NCBI GenBank assembly: GCA_028820215.1
Contig: JAPPKD010000008.1
Location: forward strand, 1-59,800
Source: Spirochaetaceae bacterium
GTDB lineage: Bacteria; Spirochaetota; Spirochaetia; SZUA-6; Bin103
DNA length: 59,800 nucleotides
Direction of reading: 5' to 3'
The position numbers and the translations under genes were made by a program. Shown here piece after piece: positions 1 to 7,439 of the stretch (positions are counted from its first letter, which is position 1; each line of letters starts with the position of its first letter). Under the pieces are notes generated by a model, which saw nothing but the letters and a program-made list of their open reading frames with translations, had not been told where the DNA came from and did not search any database.

Positions 1-471
1 CGCCTCGGAGCCTCAATTCAGCCAACTCTTCAACCCCAGCACGAATAAGCCGGGTGAATGTGTTTCCGGCGATCATCTTCCACGGAACCCACTCGACAGG
101 CATACGCTCGAAGTACGTGGCGTCGACGTACCCTCCTCCGGGAGCAGTTCCAACTGATCGATCAATGCCGCGAATGTCCGGTCATCCCACGCACGCACTT
201 CTTGCAGTGTGAGGTCGTTGATCTCTTCGTGCACGGCGGCGTTTCGCTCGTGAACCGGCAGCGCCCATAGGTTGGATCCGGGCAGCACGCGGGACTTCAA
301 CATTCCCACCATCTCCCGCTCGTACCAGATCACGTGGGCAACGATGTCCTTCCCGGACCAGCCCCCATCGACCTCAGGTTGCAGCATGCGGTCATCGTCG
401 ACTTGCGCCACGAGTGCATTCCAGCGAGCCCGTTCGGTCTTGATACTTGAAATCACCTCACGTTTGTTCAT
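1..471 (-). pseudogene. Frame-broken DinB/ClbS-like four-helix-bundle gene, cut by window edge
   Basis: The N-terminal 115 or so residues read as a mainly helical protein beginning MNKREVISSIKTERARW, with the layout of small DinB-like or ClbS/DfsB-like four-helix-bundle proteins (residues WSGKDIVAHVIWYERE form the second helix). In this frame the chain ends at base 73 after a poor tail. One base out of phase, near bases 125-132, the reverse strand continues with YVDATYFERMPVEWVPWKM and stays open to base 1. The tail fits the family far better, so a single-base frameshift is likely, real or from sequencing. The function of these bundles varies (detoxification, colibactin resistance, thiol transfer), so no substrate is assigned. 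The gene also runs off the window. Confidence 0.55.
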
Positions 472-506
472 CTCATCCGGGTGCCCTCGATCGGCATCTC
501 ATCCCG

Positions 507-1287
507 TCATCCGCGAGGGACCCCGCCGAGCAGCAGCTCTGTTCCGGCGTCGCGTTCTCGCGCAGGGCCGTCATCTTCGGACCGTTCAAGGTCTCGCGGG
601 ACTTCATCCAAGCGTTCTGATAGCATATCAGGCGCACCCGCCGCTTCGCATCGGAGTTGTGGCCGCTCCCCGGTGGTAGAGCCAGCCGCTGAACAGGACC
701 TCCTGCCTCGGCCTGGCGAGCACGTAGAGCTCGTCCGGGAACTCCACGAGCTGTCCTTCGCGGTCTGAAGATCGCCCGGAGGCTGGCGGGGAGGATGACG
801 ATGGCGCCGTTGTCCATGATCAGCTCGTCCAGGTTGTTGCCGCAGCTGACCTGCCCCGAAATCGACCTGCCGGCGTACCAGATCCTCCGGCTACGGCCTC
901 TCGCGGTACCAGTTCTGCTCGGGCGTCCCGGGCGGGATAACGCGCACGGTCGCGCTGTGGAGTTGCACGGCGTTGCCGAGGATGGCCTTCATGCGTGTGA
1001 GGACCGGCGGATGGTCGAGCAGGAAGGCGAAACGGTCGTCCTCTTCCAGCAGCTCTCTGAAGAGGCTGCCGTACGGCCCCGAATTGGGCTCCCGGTTCCA
1101 TCCGAAGGTGTCGCGCGCGTCCCGCGTCGTCCATGGCGTCGCGCAGGACCGCGACCTGCTCCGGGGTGATGGCGTCATCGACGACCAAGTACCCCCACTT
1201 CTGGAACAAGCCCACCTCCTGCTCCAGCTCGGGCGTGAGCTCGGGGTTCAGTCGCTCCGGAACGATCGAGAGGTCAGGGCGCGCCAT
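507..1287 (-). pseudogene. Phytanoyl-CoA dioxygenase (PhyH) family gene, multiply frameshifted
   Basis: Pieces of one PhyH protein lie in order on the reverse strand but in changing frames: residues opening MARPDLSIVPERLNPELTPE (from 1287), then SGPYGSLFRELLEEDDRFAF (about 1090), TVRVIPPGTPEQNWYRE (about 900), ELIMDNGAIVILPASLR (about 820), EFPDELYVLARPRQEVLFSG (about 750), CYQNAWMKSRETLNGP (about 620) and ELLLGGVPRG with a stop at 507. At least four frame changes are needed. Intact relatives carry an iron-binding HxD where this copy reads NWYRE, so the metal site also looks lost. This supports genuine decay over sequencing error alone, although the neighbouring gene at the contig edge is also frame-broken. 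Confidence 0.75.
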
Positions 1288-1896
1288 GGCTTGCTCCGTC
1301 CAAGGCTCCATGATTAGGTCGAGTGTCGATGGCGATGGTCAAGTGCGGCCATGGGGCCACCCCTACCAGTTGAGCACTACGCACCCCTCTCGACGACAGT
1401 GCGCCCTGACGCGTAAGATACGAGAGTTGATCGAGACTTGACGAAGTCCGGGTTCATCGATCGACGAGGGAACGGAAGTCATCGCAACTACGAGCATCCT
1501 AGCGGCCTGCACATTACGACCCCTGGAAGACTTGACGATGATGCGAAGGCGTATCAGGAAAGGGAAGTCAGGAGACGAATAGGGCTTGAGGGTGAACAAT
1601 AGCGCCAGTGCATCTCCCCGGCCGCAGACGGACGAATTATGACCAACTCGACTTCTTGGAGTCCGAGTCACTCGCGAATACAGCTCACCATACCAGGTCG
1701 CTTGGCGCTCCCTGCTATGCTATCGCCGCTGTAAGACACTGGGAGGACCTCATTTGGACCGACCTAGCCTCCGTGCTCGAACGTTGACGTCCCAGCTCTC
1801 CTCAGCAAAATGCGTCACCAACGATAGCGTCTGCTATCCTCGATGGTCCGCTAGTTTCGACGATCGCGAATACTTCGTAAGGGGTGCAGTGGACCA
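1288..1896. other. 609-base gap without a recognisable gene
   Basis: Short open frames on both strands here have no family features. One forward frame of about 40 codons ending near 1581 (LEDLTMMRRRIRKGKSGDE) and one reverse frame (1363-1671) look random. The stretch is richer in A/T than the metabolic regions and lies at the left border of the defence island, so it may hold scars of insertion, but I see no terminal repeat, attachment site or tRNA. Confidence 0.5.
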
Positions 1897-2754
1897 ATGG
1901 CATTAAGCCTCTTCGGTCGACGCTTTCCATCCACTCTAAGAACGGGAAAATGGTCCGCCACCGCAGAGTCAGCAAAGAACACAGTACTTCTATTGAGCCT
2001 TCTATTCGCGGCTCTATGGACGCTCCTAACTGACGTCAAGCCGAAGTGGTTCAACCCTAGAAACTATCCCATACACTTGATTATTACGTCCTCAACAAAG
2101 GTCGTACAGATGCTCGATGATCGTGTCTTTGTTAGCTTAAGCGTAAACATTGAGAATCCGAATCAGGAGACGATCAAGGGTATCGGCGCATTCTACAGCG
2201 CCCGCGCGTTCTTAGAATCGACCGTGCTCGATAGTAGCAGCGAGAGCAGCAGAGTCGGACGAATCGTCGAGCACGTGAACGATGAATCCCACTCGATGAG
2301 TAATCCCTGGCGTTCCGTCGTCCGTGAGCCGACGCGTTTGATTAGCGCCGGGCGGGTGACTCCGAATGATCAGTGGATAGCCCCTAACGAAACGTCCAAT
2401 AGTCAAGTAATCGTGACCGTCCCGCGCAACGTGGATGTCGTTCAAGTTACCGTTGTGATGTTCTATCAACCGGGAGAGTATGATGGACGTAGAGAGTTTA
2501 GGGTGAGAGTCGTAGAGGTCGAGGGGCGACTCAAGTACAATCTCATGATAAGGAAACGACACGACGGCGCAGATGTTGAGTGTGACGCAATCGAATCTGA
2601 AATCGTCCGGACGAGATGTGAGGAGAATTTGCCTTGGGCAGATTATGAATTCTTCGATGCCACAGACCCCGTGCATGGTAAGGAGTTCAAGGAGCAGGAG
2701 GTTACCTATGCAGAGACAGTTAGTGAAGTCGCCATTCCGCCGGCAGAGTGTTGA
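1897..2754 (+). CDS. Hypothetical membrane-anchored protein
   Basis: A 285-residue protein I do not recognise. Residues 1-26 are basic and polar, residues about 27-46 (KNTVLLLSLLFAALWTLLTD) form one hydrophobic segment, and the remainder is soluble with alternating beta-type hydrophobics, so it probably has a single N-terminal transmembrane anchor and an outside domain. The C-terminal part has two cysteines (CDAIESEIVRTRCEEN) that could pair. The A/T content is clearly higher than in the flanking metabolic genes. The gene faces the same way as the next gene and the phosphorothioation operon, 1.5 kb before it. The start codon ATG at 1897 has only a weak AAGGGG 12 bases upstream. No function is assigned. 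Confidence 0.6.
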   Translation: MALSLFGRRFPSTLRTGKWSATAESAKNTVLLLSLLFAALWTLLTDVKPKWFNPRNYPIHLIITSSTKVVQMLDDRVFVSLSVNIENPNQETIKGIGAFYSARAFLESTVLDSSSESSRVGRIVEHVNDESHSMSNPWRSVVREPTRLISAGRVTPNDQWIAPNETSNSQVIVTVPRNVDVVQVTVVMFYQPGEYDGRREFRVRVVEVEGRLKYNLMIRKRHDGADVECDAIESEIVRTRCEENLPWADYEFFDATDPVHGKEFKEQEVTYAETVSEVAIPPAEC

Positions 2755-2803
2755 GTTAGCCGATAACGGTATGGTTTGATCAAGGAGTTGGCATGTTCCT
2801 ATA

Positions 2804-3316
2804 TTGTGGTGGAGAGCGATGCTGTGGAGCGTGATTCTGCTGGTGGTATTGATACCTGTGATCGAAGCTTGGGGGTCGGGTGAGGCCGATTTCACACCGC
2901 CATGTCCAGAGTGTTACGCACCGCCCCGGCAAGAATGGCCATTTGAAGGGGGTTCTGGTCTGGAGGCGCTGCGTGAACTGGAGGAGGTTCTGGAAACTGG
3001 CGATTGCGACTTCTTCGGATCGTTGCGCACGGGGGAGAGGATAGAGGCTGAGTTGAGCACGCACGTGGAGCAGAATCTCGGATTCTGGGCGTTCGGCCTC
3101 GATTATCTGACAATAGAAGGACAGAAAGATGGTCGCGAGGTTTGGTTTTGGTCGAGGGAAGCGAGTGACCATAGCCTGATAGTGGCTGATTTGGGTATGC
3201 CGGCCGGAGACTATAGGATTGTCGTCGGTTCGGTGCTGAACGGAGGCAGATTTTGCCTGAAGTGGCTATCGAGCGTGGCGTGGAAGGACGGAGACTCGCG
3301 ATTGCGTTGGAGATGA
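2804..3316 (+). CDS. Hypothetical secreted protein
   Basis: About 165-170 residues, unrecognised. The N-terminus is a clear signal peptide (MLWSVILLVVLIPVIEAWG), followed by a cysteine-containing segment (CPECYAPP) and a beta-rich domain ending VGSVLNGGRFCLKW, which recalls small pre-peptidase-C-terminal or jelly-roll domains but without firm support. The start is uncertain: TTG at 2804 is in frame, but ATG at 2819 is preceded by GGAGAG and gives a cleaner signal peptide. A strong AAGGAG at 2782 instead precedes an out-of-frame ATG at 2793 that opens only 13 codons. Like its upstream neighbour it is A/T-rich for this genome. Confidence 0.5.
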   Translation: MWWRAMLWSVILLVVLIPVIEAWGSGEADFTPPCPECYAPPRQEWPFEGGSGLEALRELEEVLETGDCDFFGSLRTGERIEAELSTHVEQNLGFWAFGLDYLTIEGQKDGREVWFWSREASDHSLIVADLGMPAGDYRIVVGSVLNGGRFCLKWLSSVAWKDGDSRLRWR

Positions 3317-3343
3317 GATAAGGTTGAAAGGTAAGGACGGGCG

Positions 3344-3368
3344 ACCCGATCAACTTCGATAATCGGGT
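3344..3368. promoter_or_regulatory. Inverted repeat just upstream of the phosphorothioation operon
   Basis: ACCCGAT (3344-3350) and ATCGGGT (3362-3368) form a perfect 7-base inverted repeat around an 11-base centre, ending 13 bases before the first start codon of the operon. It could be an operator or a weak hairpin in the leader. No convincing -35/-10 pair was found beside it. Confidence 0.35.
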
Positions 3369-3381
3369 TCGAAGGTTGGGG

Positions 3382-3858
3382 GTGGGGAAGCGCGTAGGCG
3401 GAGCGGTGTATGTCCATCGTGACGCGCTGGAGCAGCATGATGCCGATCTTGTCGCTCGGGCGTGCTCGTGGGCTGACGCAGCAGGCGCCGACTTCTCGTG
3501 GAACGTGTGCAAGCTGTCGCCGTACCGACAGCAAGTGTCTCTGCTCCACTACCCGAGGTTCCGCGAGGATGAGCATCCAGCGCTCGCCGCGGCGGCGAGC
3601 GTGGACCTCAAGAGCGGCGAGGCGCGCGTACGACGGTACGGGGCGAACGGCAACCGACCGATCCTGCATCGCAAGGAACTCCTGTTGGATGCGTCCGACC
3701 CGGACTACGCGCGGTTCGCGGCGCTTACCGAGCAGGAGGAGCGTGCAGGGCTGTTCTCCGCGCCGAGCACGATCGGGCACGAGCGCGGGTGGTCAAAGGA
3801 GCTCGATCGACGTGGCGTGGTGATCCGGGGCCATCGGGTGCTTCGGAACGGCGGGTAG
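3382..3858 (+). CDS. N-terminal part of phosphorothioation-associated methyltransferase, ended by in-frame TAG
   Basis: About 158 residues starting MGKRVGGAVYVHRDALEQHD. GTG at 3382 follows GAAGG at good spacing; TTG at 3376 is also possible. It contains HPALAAAASVDLKSGEARVR and NRPILHRKELLLD and ends GHRVLRNGG followed by TAG (3856-3858). The downstream methyltransferase is in exactly the same frame, two codons later. From memory, full-length phosphorothioation-associated putative methyltransferases carry a similar N-terminal region fused to the Rossmann part, so this and the next gene are probably one broken gene, or one gene read through an amber codon. That family memory needs checking. 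The role of this domain is unknown. Confidence 0.6.
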   Translation: MGKRVGGAVYVHRDALEQHDADLVARACSWADAAGADFSWNVCKLSPYRQQVSLLHYPRFREDEHPALAAAASVDLKSGEARVRRYGANGNRPILHRKELLLDASDPDYARFAALTEQEERAGLFSAPSTIGHERGWSKELDRRGVVIRGHRVLRNGG

Positions 3859-3861
3859 TAC

Positions 3862-5277
3862 GTGGAAGTACGTCGGGACCGGACCGCGATAGCGCGCTCG
3901 GATCTCTCGCGGCCCGTGCAACTCCTCATCGGCAACGGCGTGCTCACGCCCAAGCACACGTTCTTCGACTACGGCTGCGGTCTCGGGGACGACGTGCGCT
4001 TCCTGCAGTCCCTCGGCTACGCCGCGCACGGCTGGGATCCGGCTCACCGGCCGGACGAAGCCCGACGCGACGCCGAGGTGGTCAATCTCGGGTACGTGCT
4101 CAACGTCATCGAGCGGCCTGGCGAGCGTGCGGAGGCTCTGCAGCGGGCGTTCGAGCTCTCTCAGAAGTGCCTGTGCGTCAGCGTGCTCGTCGGTTCTGCC
4201 GCCTATGCCGGCGAAGCTCAGACGTATGGAGACGGGCTGCTCACGTCGCGCAGCACCTTTCAGAAGTACTACCAGCAGGAAGAGATCGGCCGTTACCTCG
4301 AAGAGGTGCTCGACGCAGCGCCGATCCCGCTCGAAGCGGGCGTGTTCCTGGTCTTCCGGCACAGTGCCGATGCGCACGCGTTCCTGCTCAATCGCATCCA
4401 GCGTTCCGTGCCGCTCATCGAAGGAGTCCCGCGGCAGCGCAAGCGCATGCTGCGAACCGCGCTCATGTCGACCTTTCAGACGCAGCATACGGAGGAGTGG
4501 GCGGCGTACGCGGACTTCATCTCGGACCGCGGACGCCCTCCCGCCACCGGGGAACTCGATGCGCTGCGGGTAGCGGCGGAGAATGGTGTCGCTCCTACTG
4601 ATCTGTGGGAGGCAGCCACCTCCGCGCTTCCGGAGCAGCAGCTCGCTGAGCAGCGCCGCATTCGCACCAATCAGTACTTGGTGTTCATGGCGATCAGCCG
4701 GTTCCGGGGCATGCCGAGGATGCGCGACCTGCCCGTCGCATCCCGCTTCGACATCCGCTACTACTTCCGTAGTTATAGCAATTTAAAGGAATTGAGCGAG
4801 CAAAACCTGTTTGCTGCCGGCGATGAGGAACGGGTGGCACGGCTGTGCGAAGCCGCCCCGGTCGGGGTGAACACCGCCGACGGGTACTTCGTCGCCCGGC
4901 GCGATCTGCCGGCCCTTGATCCTACCTTGCAGATCTACGCGCGCCTCGGCGAGCTGTTCTCCGGCGATCTCGATCGCATGGACGTGATCAAGATCCACAA
5001 GACCTCGCCCCGCCTCTCGCTGTTCGCGCTGAGCGACATGAGCGACGCGATGCCACGTCTGATGTCAAGGGTGAAGATCGATCTGCAGACTCAGCAGGTG
5101 CGGTTCTTCGATCACTCCACGAACGCCGAGCCGGAGCTGCTCGTCGGGAAGCAGCTCCTCGGCTTCGACGAAAGCGGCACGGACGATCGGATCGCTGCCA
5201 TGGGCAGGAGGATCCTGCTGCATGACGAACCGTTCGGCCTCATTGTCCGTGAGCGCACGCTACGACTGCCGGCGTGA
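3862..5277 (+). CDS. DNA phosphorothioation-associated putative methyltransferase
   Basis: 471 residues from GTG 3862, in frame with the preceding 158-residue segment and separated from it by TAG and one tyrosine codon. Residues 5-20 (RDRTAIARSDLSRPVQ) and the SAM-binding motif I FDYGCGLGDDVRFLQSLGY (residues 35-53) are characteristic of the family found beside dnd/ssp operons, as is VVNLGYVLNVIERPGER just after it. The family is thought to be an accessory of phosphorothioation loci; its substrate is not established. It lies directly before sspA (84 bases), same strand, so it is probably co-transcribed. With the upstream part removed it might still fold as a methyltransferase domain starting near residue 1. 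Confidence 0.85.
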   Translation: MEVRRDRTAIARSDLSRPVQLLIGNGVLTPKHTFFDYGCGLGDDVRFLQSLGYAAHGWDPAHRPDEARRDAEVVNLGYVLNVIERPGERAEALQRAFELSQKCLCVSVLVGSAAYAGEAQTYGDGLLTSRSTFQKYYQQEEIGRYLEEVLDAAPIPLEAGVFLVFRHSADAHAFLLNRIQRSVPLIEGVPRQRKRMLRTALMSTFQTQHTEEWAAYADFISDRGRPPATGELDALRVAAENGVAPTDLWEAATSALPEQQLAEQRRIRTNQYLVFMAISRFRGMPRMRDLPVASRFDIRYYFRSYSNLKELSEQNLFAAGDEERVARLCEAAPVGVNTADGYFVARRDLPALDPTLQIYARLGELFSGDLDRMDVIKIHKTSPRLSLFALSDMSDAMPRLMSRVKIDLQTQQVRFFDHSTNAEPELLVGKQLLGFDESGTDDRIAAMGRRILLHDEPFGLIVRERTLRLPA

Positions 5278-5285
5278 TTGGGTTC

Positions 5286-5316
5286 TGCTGGAAGCGCGCA
5301 CGATAGACTTCCAGCA
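5286..5316. promoter_or_regulatory. Perfect 9-bp inverted repeat before sspA
   Basis: TGCTGGAAG (5286-5294) and CTTCCAGCA (5308-5316) are perfect complements around a 13-base centre, in the 84-base gap between the methyltransferase stop and the sspA start. A TACAAT follows at 5327-5332. No run of T follows the stem, so it is less likely to be a terminator than an operator or an RNA hairpin that sets sspABCD expression. Confidence 0.4.
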
Positions 5317-5361
5317 AACGGCGTGGTACAATTCAGGCGTGCTCGGATGGGGGGGCGAGCG

Positions 5362-6516
5362 ATGATCTACCTCGACAACAACGCTACCACCTTCCTGACT
5401 CCCGCCGTGCGCGATTGTATCGGATCGCTGATCGCCGCGCCGCTCGGCAACCCGTCGAGCCCACATCGCCTTGGCGGTGAGGCGCGCACGCTGATCGAGA
5501 AGGCGCGCGATCAGGTCGCGGCGGCACTCGGGGCGCGGTCGGAGTGCGTGCTGTTCGTAGGGAGCGGCTCGGAGGCGAACGCCATGGCCGTCGCGGCGGC
5601 GCAAACTCATAGGGACCGAGACGAGATCATCATCAGCGCGGTCGAACACTCCTCCGTGGGTGCGAACGCGGCACTGCTCTGCCGGCGTGGCTTCACGGTC
5701 CGCGAAGTTCCGGTCGAGGCATCGGGTCGGATCGACCTTGATCGATTGGCCGCCGTGGTCAGCGAGTGCACCGCGCTCGTGTCCGTGCAGTCCGTCAACA
5801 ACGAGACCGGCGTCATCCAACCGGTGGAGGAGGTGGCGGCGATCAGTCATCGCGCCGGTGCCCTGTATCACTGCGACGCCGCGCAGGCGCTCGGCAAGAT
5901 CCCGATCGCTGTCGAAGGCAGACATGCTCCCGATCTGTTGAGCGTTACCGCGCACAAGATCAACGGGCCGACTGGCTGTGGCGCTCTGTACGCCCGCGAC
6001 CCGGCGCTGCTGCAGCCGCTCGTCGGCGGCGGCGATCAGGAGCAGGGACTGCGCGGCGGCACCGAGAACCTGATCGGCGTCGTCGGATTCGGCGCCGCCG
6101 CGGCCGAGCGCATGCGTTACATGATCGCCGTCAGCGATCTTCTGACGACCTGCCGCGACACGTTTGAGCAGGCGGTCCGTGCCGCCGAACCGCAGGTAGC
6201 GGTTAACGGCGACCGGCGACACCGAGTCGGGAACACGTCGAATCTGCGGTTTCCCGACATCGACGGCACCATGCTCATCGCCGCCCTCGACGACCGCGAG
6301 CTCTACTGCTCACAGAGCTCGGCATGTACGACCGCACGGCCGACGCCCTCTCACGTGCTCACCGCCATGGGCCTCTCGGAGGCCGAGGCATACGCTTCGC
6401 TCCGATTCTCGTTCGGCGCGCTCAACACGGTGGAAGAAGCCGAACGGGCCGCGCAGTGCGTCATCAACGCCTACCGTGACCTGCTCGATCGTCTCCATCG
6501 CTTCGGGGCGGCGTAG
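5362..6516 (+). CDS. sspA: Cysteine desulfurase SspA (DndA/IscS-type)
   Basis: 384 residues. It is a fold-type-I PLP enzyme that takes sulfur from cysteine as a persulfide and passes it to the phosphorothioation proteins. The N-terminus MIYLDNNATTFLTPAVRD, the PLP lysine in SVTAHKINGPTG (K199) and the catalytic-cysteine loop SQSSACTTA (C322) are all intact, and the length is normal for IscS/NifS-type enzymes. ATG 5362 is chosen because the family start MIYLDNNATT begins there; the frame is open further upstream. It is followed by sspB after 2 bases. The same enzyme type also serves Fe-S assembly; the immediate sspBCD context assigns it to DNA sulfur modification. Confidence 0.93.
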   Translation: MIYLDNNATTFLTPAVRDCIGSLIAAPLGNPSSPHRLGGEARTLIEKARDQVAAALGARSECVLFVGSGSEANAMAVAAAQTHRDRDEIIISAVEHSSVGANAALLCRRGFTVREVPVEASGRIDLDRLAAVVSECTALVSVQSVNNETGVIQPVEEVAAISHRAGALYHCDAAQALGKIPIAVEGRHAPDLLSVTAHKINGPTGCGALYARDPALLQPLVGGGDQEQGLRGGTENLIGVVGFGAAAAERMRYMIAVSDLLTTCRDTFEQAVRAAEPQVAVNGDRRHRVGNTSNLRFPDIDGTMLIAALDDRELYCSQSSACTTARPTPSHVLTAMGLSEAEAYASLRFSFGALNTVEEAERAAQCVINAYRDLLDRLHRFGAA

Positions 6517-6518
6517 CC

Positions 6519-7439
6519 ATGCGGTTTGGTGGGCATCAGACCTTCTTCGTTCGCGAGGGCTGGCTGGCCAAGGGGCTCGCACTGCTCCGTGAGGATGCGA
6601 GCGCATTCGACGACCCGTACGTCGCGGACCAACTGGGAGTCGGGCGCAACATGGCGAAGTCCATCGAGCATTGGCTGCTGGCGACCGGCTTGGCGGAGAA
6701 GACGGAGCGCCGGGGGCGAGGCCGCTTGGGCGAGCCCCGATTGAAGGTCACCGAGCTCGGCGAGGTCATCGCGCAGCACGATCCATGGTTTCTCGATCCC
6801 GGCACCTGGTGGTTCTTGCATATCAATCTGGTACGCACACCTGAGCACGCGGCCACATGGCACTGGTTCTTCAACCACTACGCATCGAGCCGGTTCGATC
6901 GCGCGACTGTGGTTGCTCAGCTTGAGCTGACTGAGCGTATGAACTCACGGAGGACACCGACACGCAAGACCTTGGAGCGCGACGTGAGCTGCTTTCTCGG
7001 CAGTTACGCGGCAGAAGTGCCGTATCGGCGCAAGGATCCGGAAGAGGAGATAGACTGTCCGTTTCAAGAACTGCGGTTGATCCGCCACTTCCGCGCCTCC
7101 GGCTACTACGAGCTGAACCGCCGCAGAAAGTCCATTCCGCAGCAAGCTTTGCTGTATGCCCTGCAGGCGCCCGAACTGGTGGTCGATGCGAGCGCCGGTA
7201 CCGTCGACGTGACCTTGCACGACCTGCATCGCATGGACGGGGGCCCGGCCCAGGTCCTCGCCCTTTCGGCGGATGCCTTTTTCGAACACCTAGTGGAGCT
7301 CGACGCGACCCATACAGAAGCCCCGCTCACCATGAGCGGCCTTGCCGGGGATCGACAGTTGCGCTTCGAGCGCAGTTCGGCTCCGGAACTGATGGCTCGG
7401 CATTTCGACATCGTTCCCGGGGAGTTGGTCCATGCCTGA
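6519..7439 (+). CDS. sspB: SspB, DUF4007 family DNA phosphorothioation protein
   Basis: 306 residues. It opens MRFGGHQTFFVREGWLAKG, the hallmark start of DUF4007, followed by a winged-helix-like region (ADQLGVGRNMAKSIEHWLLA) and the conserved TLERDVSCFLGSYA segment. In characterised SspABCD systems the DUF4007 protein SspB is a DNA-nicking component needed for single-strand phosphorothioation. The gene begins 2 bases after sspA and its 3' end overlaps sspC by 8 bases, so translation is probably coupled. No truncation is visible. I rely on family memory for the biochemical role; the domain call is secure. Confidence 0.9.
   Translation: MRFGGHQTFFVREGWLAKGLALLREDASAFDDPYVADQLGVGRNMAKSIEHWLLATGLAEKTERRGRGRLGEPRLKVTELGEVIAQHDPWFLDPGTWWFLHINLVRTPEHAATWHWFFNHYASSRFDRATVVAQLELTERMNSRRTPTRKTLERDVSCFLGSYAAEVPYRRKDPEEEIDCPFQELRLIRHFRASGYYELNRRRKSIPQQALLYALQAPELVVDASAGTVDVTLHDLHRMDGGPAQVLALSADAFFEHLVELDATHTEAPLTMSGLAGDRQLRFERSSAPELMARHFDIVPGELVHA

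Noticed and set aside
1363..1671. Reverse 102-codon open frame in the left gap
   Set aside because: No ribosome site, no family features, unusual composition; likely chance.
2793..2834. 13-codon frame with a strong AAGGAG before the secreted-protein gene
   Set aside because: Too short and without conservation evidence; could be a leader peptide but overlaps the next gene's start.
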